NCBI GenBank assembly: GCA_003833135.1
Contig: QZLH01001176.1
Coordinates: 9,729-40,039, forward strand
Source of the DNA: Oehlia diaphana
Lineage: Eukaryota > Glomeromycota > Glomeromycetes > Glomerales > Glomeraceae
Direction: 5' to 3'
DNA: 30,311 nt
The position numbers and the translations under genes were made by a program. Positions 1 to 9,200 of the stretch are shown piece after piece (the stretch's first letter is position 1; each line of letters starts with the position of its first letter). Under the pieces are notes generated by a model. The model saw only the letters and a program-made list of their open reading frames with translations, was not told the DNA's origin and made no database searches.

Positions 1-678
1 AGTAAATTTTTTTCTAAAATATCAATATAATCTAACCTATTCATTTTACCATCTACTTTTACCAATGGTCCCAGTCCTTTTCCTGAAAAGCATCCTCACA
101 TCATAACATCACCACCACCGTGTTTAACTGTAGGAGTCAAATTTTCAATATCGTATCAGGTTCCATTTTTTCGCCAAACACGACTAGGACAATCATTTTG
201 AAAAAGTGTAAATCTGGATTCGTCACTCCAGATGATAGTTTTCCATTGTTGCACAGACCAACTTTGCCGTTCTATGCACCATGACAACCGTTTTTCACGT
301 TGAGATTCTGTAAGAAGTAGTTTTGGCGCAGCAACCTGGGAATAAATTTGCATTTGATGAAGGTTTTTACAAATAGTGTTAGCTGAAATCTGTTTATCCT
401 GTGAACTATGAAATTTCTGCTGAATTTCACCCAAAGAAAGTTTATTATTCTTTTTAATAATTTTCAAAAGTTTACGATGATCATTATTATTCATGGAACA
501 TGGTCTTCCAGTTCTTTTAGTTGTTAATCCAGTATTAAAATTTTTGTATCGGGCAATTGTGTCTGTAATGGTACTTTTTGGAATTTTTAGGACATGACTG
601 ATAGCTTCATGAGTTCTTCCTCCTTTCCAGAGGCCAATAATTTGCCCACGTTCAAACTCACTCACGAGTTTTTCCCAT
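1..678 (-). pseudogene. Tc1/mariner-family transposase, broken
   Basis: A DDE transposase that would cut and paste its own element at TA sites. The readable frame (665 down to 156) has an N-terminal helix-turn-helix region (FERGQIIGLW, then KIPKSTITDTIARY), a second DNA-binding region containing the GRP-type motif (TKRTGRP), and the first catalytic aspartate in WSDESRF. Several breaks are visible. The likely start codon is at 676-678 (MGKTRE), but a 5-base deletion compared with the copy at 2023-2025 throws it out of frame before the main frame begins. Further on, in-frame TGA codons occur at 156-158 and 96-98, where relatives have Arg and Trp (the context is M-x-W-G-C-F-S-G). The frame then continues to the window edge with family-like residues. 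Family assignment is firm, and so is inactivity of this copy. Confidence 0.88.
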
Positions 679-918
679 TTTAAAATAAAGTGGCGTAGTG
701 AACAAAAAAAGCAAAGATCATCATTGGCAAAATTGAGGCGTTATTATTTGTTTTAATCGCCAAATCCGGTACATGCATCATAACACAATAAAAATACATC
801 CATTTTAATCTTCAGAATCAGGGGAATTGGTTTTTTTTTAAAAAAAATGATAATTTATATATTCAATTTTGAGAAAATCAAAAAGAGCTTGACCGGATAC
901 TTTTTGGAGGGTAGTGTA
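1..918 (-). mobile_element. Tc1/mariner-like DNA transposon, partial (left side cut by window edge)
   Basis: The element lies on the minus strand, and its transposase-5' end is on the right. The outer end reads, inward from 916, CACTACCCTCCAAAAAGTAT, a typical Tc1-type terminal sequence. It is followed by a TA dinucleotide at 917-918 that fits the TA target duplication of this superfamily. Between the terminus and the gene is about 240 bases of untranslated AT-rich sequence. The other end is outside the window, so full length and the matching inverted repeat cannot be seen. A truncated second copy with the same terminus lies at 1797-2264. Confidence 0.85.
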
Positions 919-1795
919 TATGAGATAATAAGTGAAAATTATTAGTAACAAACCCGTAAACTACTATACTTCTATAAGGAAGGTAAAGGCAAGCCCGGTA
1001 TAGGTTGCTAAATAAAAATAAAAATAATTAAATGTAAGAAATACTGAATAAAAATATGGATTCGTAGTAAAAGAAATATAAACCTTGCCACCAGTGGCAA
1101 GATTGAATAAAATAATTATGTAAGCAGTCATGTGAGTAATACAAATCATGTGAATAATATGAAATGGCACAGTAAAGTAATGTTACATAAAATTAAAAAG
1201 TGAGTTACACAGGAAAAGTGAAGGAGAAGGGGTTGTATTTATAGTTTTCTGAGTAGTACAAAATTATAAGAAAAAGGGAAGAAAATATAGGAAACAGTGA
1301 AAAAAATATAAGAAACAATGGAGAAAATATAAGAAATAAGTAGAATAGAAGAAGAAAGAAATAATATAATGGAAGAACAAAATATTGGAACATAAATTAA
1401 AGAAACTTAAAAAGTTATAAATGAAATGAAGTTATAGGAAATATTAAAATATATAATTGACAAAAGAAATAAAACATTTAAAATAAAATTATAAAAAAGA
1501 GCAAAATTTGTATCATGAAAGGAATGTAAAATGAGAATATAATTGTAAATGTAAAAGAAAAGAAGTTAAATGAAAATAATGAAAGAAGTGTGTTAATAAA
1601 TAAATATTTAAATAAATACCAAATATAAATAAATGGAAAATATGTAAAAGTTATTTTGAGAAAGAAGAAAATGCTGAAATAGAAACTGAAAAAGGATTAT
1701 AGCGATCAAGGAATTTGATGGAAAGTTTAGAGGTTAAAGTAACAGAAAATTATTTTGAAAGAATAAGAATAAATTGGAGTAAAATATAAGGAATA
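919..1795. other. Purine-rich AT spacer without a convincing gene
   Basis: The stretch between the two Tc1-like copies. From about 1200 it is strongly purine-rich on the plus strand (runs of GAAA, GGAAGAA, AAGAAAT). Minus-strand reading frames here translate into Phe/Leu/Ile/Tyr-rich low-complexity sequence, which is what pyrimidine-rich DNA gives by chance. I see no domain, splice pattern or start context that supports a gene. Confidence 0.6.
1282..1338. repeat. 21-bp imperfect tandem repeat, three copies
   Basis: The core AAAATATARGAAAYA starts at 1282, 1303 and 1324, an exact 21-base spacing, with two substitutions among copies. It sits in the purine-rich spacer. The period is a multiple of three, which keeps a low-complexity minus-strand frame open by accident. 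Confidence 0.7.
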
Positions 1796-1796
1796 N
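1796..1796. other. Ambiguous base at a sequence junction
   Basis: The only non-ACGT symbol seen in the window. Immediately to its right, sequence homologous to the interior of the Tc1-like element (equivalent to position 454 of the first copy) begins abruptly. To its left is unrelated purine-rich spacer. This is what a collapsed gap or forced contig join inside a repeat looks like, so adjacency of the two sides should not be trusted. Confidence 0.75.
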
Positions 1797-2264
1797 TTAA
1801 TAATTTTCAAAAGTTTACGATGATCATTATTATTCATGGAACATGGTCTTCCAGTTCTTTTAGTTGTTAATTCAGTATTAAAATTTTTGTATCGGGCAAT
1901 TGTGACTGTAATGGTACTTTTTGGAATTTTTAGGACATGACTGATAGCTTCATGAGTTCTTCCTCCTTTCCAGAGGCCAATAATTTGCCACGTTCAAACT
2001 CACTCAACTCACGAGTTTTTCCCATTTTAAAATAGCTAAGTGGCGTAGTGAACAAAAAAAGCAAAGATCATCGTTGGCAAAATTGAGGCGTTATTATTTG
2101 TTTTAATCGCCAAATCCGGTACATGCATCGTAACACAATAAAAATACATCCATTTTAATCTTCATAATCAGGGGAATTGGTTTTTTTTAAAAAAATGATA
2201 ATTTATATATTCAATTTTGAGAAAATCGAAAAGAGCTTGACCGGATACTTTTTGGAGGGTAGTG
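1797..2264 (-). mobile_element. Second Tc1/mariner-like copy, truncated at the ambiguous base
   Basis: This matches 454-916 of the first copy almost base for base, including the terminus CACTACCCTCC (inward from 2264) and the flanking TA at 2265-2266. It includes only the first part of the transposase gene (start codon at 2023-2025, reading MGKTRELSEFER in frame) and its 5' untranslated region. It lacks one C in the codons after SEFER, shifting the frame, whereas the first copy is intact at that point but has a 5-base deletion nearer the start. Other differences are scattered substitutions and a 3-base insertion near 2034. The missing left part may be real or an assembly effect. Confidence 0.85.
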
Positions 2265-2265
2265 T

Positions 2266-3036
2266 ATGATCTATTGGCCTAATTTTTTTAAAGAAGAGTT
2301 CAATAATGATAAAAAACACAATACATTAGCAGCCATTAATTCTTACTTACAAAATGAACGAGAATTAGGGATTATTACTATTTACCTTAACTTCATTTCA
2401 TCTTATGCTAACGAATTTATTCAAGATCTTGATTTCTTTCAGCAATTAAAGAAACCAGTTTTCCCACTTGTTGAATTACGGCTTCAACATCTTACTGCTT
2501 ACATTGAAACCTATAGAAATTCAAATGATTTTGGGCCTTCCTTGGAAGATTTAATTTCTCAATACCAGTTTAATACAAATGAATTTTATGCTATTTTTCG
2601 AACTGCATTTGAAGTGGCTTATAACAAATTTGTTGCACATATTTCTAATCATCCATCTCTGCAACTTTTTAATGCATGCCAAGTTTTTAATCCTAAATAT
2701 ATTCATGCTGGAGATCTTTTACGAAAGAATATTAGACAGTATGGTGTAAATAAAGAATTCTTCAAATCCATCGGATGATTTATCACAGGAATGGGGGATT
2801 TATTGTGGCTTAGAAAATGAATTTTTGGGCGAAATAAATATTAGTTAAATAAGGCAACACAATTGCCAATCCTTTCTAATATTGCGTTGGATTACATTTG
2901 GTTGCCAATATCAAGTTGTTCTGTTGAACGAAGTTTTTCGATGTACAATTCTCTTTTAGATAATGATCGTCAAAATCTTTCCAAAGATTCTCTTAGAAAG
3001 TTAAATATGATGTATTTTAATGGTGTTAGGATTTAA
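2266..3036 (+). pseudogene. hAT-superfamily transposase, C-terminal half, frameshifted
   Basis: The first open block (2266-2778, 170 codons) ends in a region typical of hAT transposases just before the dimerisation domain (AFEVAYNKF, then HPSLQLFNACQVFNPKY). After a frameshift near 2756 the reading continues one frame over (NPSDDLSQEWG to about 2845). After a second shift it returns to the first frame and gives the hAT C-terminal dimerisation domain: IALDYIWLPISS, then SVERSFSMYNSLL, then LRKLNMMYFNG, with a stop at 3034-3036. The apparent ATG at 2266 is formed by the TA at the edge of the adjoining Tc1-like copy, so it is not a real start. The 5' half is missing. Family call is strong from the SVERSFS block. 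Confidence 0.85.
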
Positions 3037-3233
3037 AACTATTACTTTTAATAAGAATAATAAAACTTTAATTGATTTTTTACTATAATAAACTATGCAT
3101 AATTGAACATAATTATGGTTTTTAGCGCATAATTTGCGCATAATTATAAAAAAACATGTACCTAAAAATGCATATTTTGCTTTTATTGCACACATAATTG
3201 ATGATTTATTGCATCATAAAATCATCGTCCCTG
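2266..3233 (+). mobile_element. hAT-like element, 3' portion with probable right terminus
   Basis: Beyond the transposase stop are repeated GCGCATAATT motifs at 3125-3134 and 3136-3145 and a related CACATAATT near 3191, resembling the subterminal repeats of hAT elements. The sequence at 3215-3233, read inward from 3233, is CAGGGACGATGATTTTATG. The CAGGG start is characteristic of hAT termini. The left terminus is not present, so the 8-bp target duplication (candidate TGCCGTAG at 3234-3241) cannot be confirmed. Confidence 0.55.
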
Positions 3234-3337
3234 TGCCGTAGTATACATAGTAAATTTAGTAATTATGGGGCGCAGTATTATAATTAGACAGTGTAAATTT
3301 TAAATTATTTTTGGCAATTTGTAATCATGTGATAAAG

Positions 3338-3360
3338 TTAACGTCCGAAAAAGACGTTAA
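3338..3360. repeat. 8-bp perfect inverted repeat (hairpin)
   Basis: TTAACGTC at 3338-3345 and GACGTTAA at 3353-3360 are exact reverse complements separated by a 7-base loop. Function unknown. Confidence 0.7.
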
Positions 3361-3647
3361 ACTAAAAAGGTTAAGTATCGTTAGTGTTCAAGGGGGTGTT
3401 AAACTAATGTATTACAGAAGTTGAGGGATCGGCAGTACTAGGTATTATGATGACAACATTACGTAAATCAAGTTTATAATTTAATGGACACATCCAAAAT
3501 TTAACAGTTAATGGATTGATAAAATTTCATGAATTATTCAGTTGTCCATATGAGAGTACAAAAGTCCATATTTTTGAAATTATATATAAAAAGGAATCCC
3601 ATAAATGATCTACATAAATGATATTGATTTTTAGGAATTATAAAAGG

Positions 3648-3663
3648 AGGTCAATTTTGACCT
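3648..3663. repeat. 16-bp palindrome
   Basis: AGGTCAA and TTGACCT flank two bases. This arrangement is a possible binding site for a dimeric DNA-binding protein, but nothing nearby supports a role. Confidence 0.6.
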
Positions 3664-3800
3664 AATGAAAAAGGATCGTTTTAAAAGAATAAATATTAGA
3701 ATTTATTTATTTTTATTAACATATATTATTTATTTTATATTATTAAACCAAGCATACCAATGTATTAATAATTTTATAACCAATAAAAGTTACTTTTTGT

Positions 3801-3845
3801 TAATATCTAATGTGGCAACGTGATTTATCACGGGGTTAGATATTA
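3801..3845. repeat. Nested double hairpin
   Basis: An outer 10-bp perfect inverted repeat (TAATATCTAA at 3801-3810, TTAGATATTA at 3836-3845) encloses an inner 5-bp one (CGTGA at 3819-3823, TCACG at 3828-3832) around a 4-base loop. The internal loop is asymmetric, 8 bases on the left and 3 on the right. Confidence 0.7.
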
Positions 3846-5723
3846 CAACATCAATTTCAACCATTTTGAAAAACGAGAATAAATTTTAAAAGCTTTTTTC
3901 ATTGAACTCTAAAAAAAAAATTTTTGTGCATTTTTACATAGATGTGTGAATTTAACTTTATTTATTAAAAGTGTTCTTTAACGTTATGTAGATTATAACT
4001 CACTTTTTAATTCAATTTGCCTATAATTTCAAATTCATTTTTTAATTCTTCTATACTGTTGATTATTGAATGTTTTATATTATTTTTTTAATTCCAATAT
4101 TTTGTTATACGTATTATCGTATTTTACAAGATTTTAAAAAAATATTGAAATTTACGCTATAAAATTAATATTATTTAATTTTAACTTCCCTTAACTCCGT
4201 GCAAAAAAAAAGGTCACGCTAATAATTAAATAATTCAATCAATAATAGAAGAATAAAAAAAGATATTTGTGAAATAAATATTTATGAATAGAAAGAACAC
4301 AATAAAATAGAATAAAAAAAAATCTATATAATAAAAATATATTCGGATTACTTACCATGAAAACGCATGATATTTCTGTGCCTGATCTATTTCGTTTTGC
4401 TATAGTTAAAATAATTTGTTCTGTGAATATTTTTGTGGACTAATTCGTAATTCAGTTCTGGTTAATGAATTTTTGATCTGATTTATTTTTATAATACTAA
4501 CGAATAAGTCTTATTTATCATGGAACTATACGGTCGGCCGCAGCAGAACGTTGGTTTTTGAAAAAAATTTTTTTTGGTTCCAATTTTTTTTTTCCAATAT
4601 ATAAACCGAATTTTTTTATCGGTTATTTTATTTTATTTTATTTTTTTTTGGAAGAAAAAATATTTTTTAAAATTTTTCATTTTTTATTTTTTTGGGAATT
4701 TTATTTTTTTTTCGAGAATTTTTTAATATTTTAAATTATTTATTTATTTTATATCATTTTAAAAAATTGTTTATTTCCAGTTTTCAAACTAAAATTTTTT
4801 TTTAAATAATTTTTCATTTGTTCATTTTTTTTAAAAAAAAAATTATTTACTTCGATTTTTAACCAAAATTTTCTTACATTTAAAATATTTTATTTTTTTC
4901 GAAAATTTATACAAATCATTTGTATCAAATATATTATTGTATATTTTTTTACATATCAATATCTCTTATTTTTTACAATACCACAATATGAATAATGTAT
5001 TTGGTAGTTATATTATTTTCAATAACATTTGATGATATTAATAGCGTAGTCATATCAGCAATTATAGTAAGTGTTTATGATCAATTTTGTTTTAACATCA
5101 GTTATTGACTTAGACGCCGGAGGAAGATTCAATTTCACCTGAAGTTAGAATATTTTTGATAATTAATGACCTTGCAGGACATTTTCTTAACCAATATGTG
5201 AAGTCAAATAAACTGATAAATCAAGATCGACAGACAGACATTTAGATCGTCATGCATAAAATCATAAGATCAATAAAATTTTCTTTTTCCAAGTGATGCA
5301 ACAGAGAAATTGTTCATGTGTGCAATATTAACATAATAAAGAACACGGGTTCTGTAAAAATCAACAGCTTTGTTGACCGTCATAAGTCATAACTATAATA
5401 TCATGATTGTAATAATGATGTTGCTCATTCAAAGTATCTTCAAATGTTCTTGATGATGGCTATATGGGTGCAGATATGCAATACTATTCATTATTATTAA
5501 AATATCCTGATATTTACATTCATAAAAGAGATATATACTACTTTTATTCATCAAATGTACAGTACAATCAATTCTACATAAACTCTTAAAATTGCAGCAT
5601 GAAAAACCAAGTTGAATTTTTATAACACATCTTAAAGTGTCAGATAACTGACTGGGTTGGCTTATTTTTTGGATGCATTGATCAAATTCTTAGGATTTAA
5701 TTATGATTGCATGGAAAGGAAAC

Positions 5724-5744
5724 TTAGGGTTAGATTAGGGTTAG
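5724..5744. repeat. Interstitial telomere-like motif
   Basis: TTAGGG at 5724-5729, TTAGA at 5730-5734, TTAGGG at 5735-5740 and TTAG at 5741-5744 make a short degenerate run of the common fungal telomere repeat, about 500 bases upstream of the Sel1-repeat gene. It may be a chance motif, a scar of telomeric DNA, or a binding site for a telobox factor. Confidence 0.6.
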
Positions 5745-5784
5745 TTGCATTAGAATATTACATGAAAAAGAGCGTTACAAATAT

Positions 5785-5952
5785 CACGTGTTGTGCTAAT
5801 CATGTGGCAGCAGAAATAATATTTATTTATTTTCATGTTTAAAACTAAAATTTTATTTTTAATTTATTTATATTACATTCTTATTAATTACTAATCTAGA
5901 AGCTTCTAGGCATTCATTCTATAAAATTTTTGCAGTAAAGAATTATCACGTG
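5785..5952. promoter_or_regulatory. Candidate upstream elements: two CACGTG boxes and a heat-shock-element-like palindrome
   Basis: CACGTG occurs at 5785-5790 and 5947-5952; these are E-boxes of the type bound by bHLH factors. Between them, CTAGAAGCTTCTAG at 5896-5909 is a perfect 14-bp palindrome that contains GAAnnTTC, the inverted pentamer core of a heat-shock element. They lie 290-460 bases upstream of the Sel1-repeat start codon. CACGTG also occurs elsewhere in the window away from genes, so these are suggestions based on motif and position only. Confidence 0.35.
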
Positions 5953-6145
5953 GCTCATTATTAATAATATTTGTGTTAATTATGCAGCAAGATTGGAAGG
6001 ATTTACAATATTTAGCGTAACAATAATGTTACACCACGTTTTCATTATAGTTGAGACTTTTTTGAAATTTTTGTAATTGTAATACGATATAATGTAGTGT
6101 ACCCAATGCTGAATAATAAAATTTCAACGTACGGATCTAATTTTC

Positions 6146-6242
6146 ACCTTTCTCCTTTTCTTTTTTTTTCTTTTTTTTTTCTTTATTAAAAAATAAAAAC
6201 AAATACGATTCATAAAAGTTTCTCTCTCTCAAAAAAAAAAGG
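6146..6242 (+). promoter_or_regulatory. Pyrimidine tract and A-rich leader before the Sel1-repeat gene
   Basis: A CT-rich run (6146-6184) is followed by an A-rich segment, then TCTCTCTC and ten A residues directly before the ATG, with A at position -3. Pyrimidine-rich stretches close to the start codon also precede the other genes of this window, consistent with a fungal core promoter or transcription start region. Confidence 0.5.
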
Positions 6243-9200
6243 ATGTCATCAAACAATAATTTAGAAGATGATGATGAAACCTTTATAAAAGAATTTTTAA
6301 AAGATTTTTATCATCGTATAATCAAAATAGATAATTATGAAAAATTTGAAATTATTTTAAAAGAATGGGTAAAAGATTATTTTAATATTAATGAAAAAAA
6401 TCCTAAAATGATTTTAAAATTAATGGAAGATCATGAAAAGAATTATAATTGGTTTTCAAGTTTAATAGGATTTTTTTATGAACATGATATAATAGTAGTA
6501 GGTGATGATGATGATGATGATGATGATGGTAATACGATGATTGATAAAAATAAATCATTAAAATTATATTTATTATCAATTAATAATAATAATAACAATA
6601 ATGAGAATGAGAATAAAAATAAAAAATTGATTTCTTCTATGTATCAATTATTAAATATTATTATTTCAAAATATTTATTATCATTTTATTATTATAAAGA
6701 TATTATTTTAAGTAAAAGAGATTTGATCGCAAAAGAATCTGGTTATCATGATAATACATATATTATGTCATATAATCAGGTTGAAAATTTTGATGGATTA
6801 GAAATAAATTTATGTAAAGATGAAATAAGTACTATGCAAAAATATTTTGAATCAAAAGATAAAGAAAGTATTAATGAAAATCAAATGGAAAATAAAGAGT
6901 TAATAGAATTAAATAATTTAGGTTATTGTTACCAACATGGAGTAGGAAAAAAGAAAGATGAAATTAAAGCATTTGAATTTTATTTAAAATCAGCGGAAGG
7001 GGGTAATTCTGATGCACAAAATAACCTAGGTTATTGTTATCAAAATGGGATCGGAGTAACAAAAGATGAAAAGAAAGCATTTGAATGGTACTTAAAAGCT
7101 GCTAATAAAGGTGATTTACATGCGCAGTATAATTTGGGTATTTGTTATCAAAATGGAATGGGTGTCAATAAAGATAACAAAGCAGCCTTTGAATGGTATC
7201 TTAAATCAGCTAAAGAAAGTTATTCACCAGCACAATATATATTAGGTAATTATTATCAAAATGAAATTGGAATAGAGAAGGATTTAGAAAAAGCTATTTA
7301 CTGGTACAGTAAAGCAGCAGAAAATGGACATAAAATAGCACAATATAATTTAGGTAATTGTTTTAAAAATAGAGAAAATGAGGAGAAAAAAGCTTTTGAG
7401 TATTATAAAAAATCAGCTGATCAAGAATATTTAGAAGCCCAATTTGAATTAGGATGTTGTTATGATAAAGGAATTGGTACTGAAATCAATAAAACTAAAG
7501 CATTCAATCTTTATAAGGTAGCAGCTACAAAAGAGCATTCTATCGCACAATATAACCTTGGGATTAAATACAGAAATAATGGTATAGAAATGGATTTAGA
7601 AAAAGCGGTTTATTGGTTTGATAAAGCAGCAGAAAATGGATATGAAGTAGCACAATACGAATTAGGATGTCATTATCAATTTGGAATAGGAGTTGAAATG
7701 AATGAAGTCAAAGCATTTGAATGTTATAAAAAATCAGCTGATAAAGAATATTTAGATTCTCAATTTAAATTAGGATATTGTTATGATAAAGGAATTGGTA
7801 CTGAAGTTAATAAAACAAAAGCATTTGAATTATATAGTATAGCAGCTGATAAAGGATGTGATGCCGCACAAAATAATCTTGGAATTTTATATGAATATGG
7901 TAGGGGAACTGAAAAGAATATAGAAAAAGCTTTTTATTGGTATAATAAAGCTGCAGAAAATGGATATTATATAGCACAATATAATGTAGGTCATTGTTAT
8001 AAATTTGGAATAGTAGTTGAAAAGGATGATGTTAAGGCATTTGAATATTATAAAAAAGCAGCTGACCAAGAATATGTAGACGCTCAATTTGAATTAGGAT
8101 GTTGTTATGATAAAGGAATTGGTACTGAAGTTGATAAAACGAAGGCATTTGAGTTATTTAATATGGCAGCAGAAAAAAAATCTATTTCAGCACAAACTTA
8201 TCTTGGTTATTTATATGAAAATGGTCAAGGTACAGAAATGGATTTAGAAAAAGCTATTTACTGGTATATTAAAGCAGCAGAAAATGGAAATGAAGTAGCA
8301 CAATATAATTTAGGCAATTGCTATGATAATGGGAAAGGTGTTGAAAAAGATGAAGTTAAAGCATTTGAATACTATAAGAAATCAGCCGAACAAGAATATT
8401 TAAATGCACAATTTCAACTTGGATATTATTATGACAAAGGTATTGGTACTGAAGTAGATAAAATAAAAGCTTTTGAATTATATACAATTGCTGCCGAAAA
8501 AGGTCATCTTTCCTCACAAAATAATTTAGGAATATTATATGAGAATGGTAAAGGTACAGAAATGAATTTAGAAAAGGCTATTTACTGGTATGATAAGGCA
8601 GCAGAAAATGAAAATGAACTAGCACAATATAATTTAGGAAGATGTTATAAGTATGGAATAGGTGTTGAAAAAGACGAAAATAAAGCTTTTGAGCTATATA
8701 ATATTACTGCTGAAAAAGGTCATGTTGCCGCACAAAATAGTTTAGGAGCATTATATGAGAATGGTGAAGGCACTGAAAAGAATATAGAAAAGGCTGTTTA
8801 CTGGTACAGTAAAGCAGCAGATAATGGAAGTGAAGTAGCACAATATAATCTAGCTAATTGTTATCAATTTGGAAGAGGTGTTGAAAAAGATGATAATAAA
8901 GCTTTTGAATATTATAAGAAATCGGCAGATAAAGAATATTTAAATGGCATGTTTAGTCTTGGATATTGTTATTATGAAGGAATCGGAATTGATGCCGATG
9001 AAACCAAGGCATTTGAGTTATATAAAAAAGCAGCTGAAGAAGGGTGTGTTCCTGCACAAACCAATCTTGGTTATTTATACGGAAGTGGTAAAGGAATTGA
9101 GAAAGATTTAGATAAAGCTCTTGATTGGTATAGCAAAGCGGCAGAAAGTGGGTGTAAAACAGCATTATATAATTTAGGTGAATGTTATGAACTAGGATAT

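Larger units (their letters stand above)
3234..5723. other. AT-rich spacer with small hairpins, no gene seen
   Basis: About 2.5 kb with no supported reading frame. It includes long T and A runs (notably 4550-4900), a lone GC-rich patch near 4532-4546 (CGGTCGGCCGCAG), and the inverted repeats listed separately. The T-rich segment could be decayed repeat sequence, but I do not recognise a family. Confidence 0.5.

Noticed and set aside
96..158. Reassigned TGA codon as an explanation for stops in the Tc1-like transposase
   Set aside because: The intact genes here show no in-frame TGA and the protease and kinase pseudogene end on TGA. The element also carries an independent frameshift, so simple decay explains it.
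964..1393. Two minus-strand reading frames with hydrophobic Phe/Leu/Tyr-rich translations
   Set aside because: They lie in purine-rich DNA whose reverse strand gives such residues automatically. There is no domain, the composition is low-complexity, and a 21-bp tandem repeat explains the open frame.
3001..3195. Minus-strand frame of 64 codons
   Set aside because: It overlaps the end of the hAT transposase and its subterminal repeats on the other strand, with no protein-like features.
5657..5842. Plus-strand frame of 61 codons starting MAYFLDAL
   Set aside because: It runs through the telomere-like motif and a CACGTG box in spacer DNA. There is no family resemblance or intron structure.
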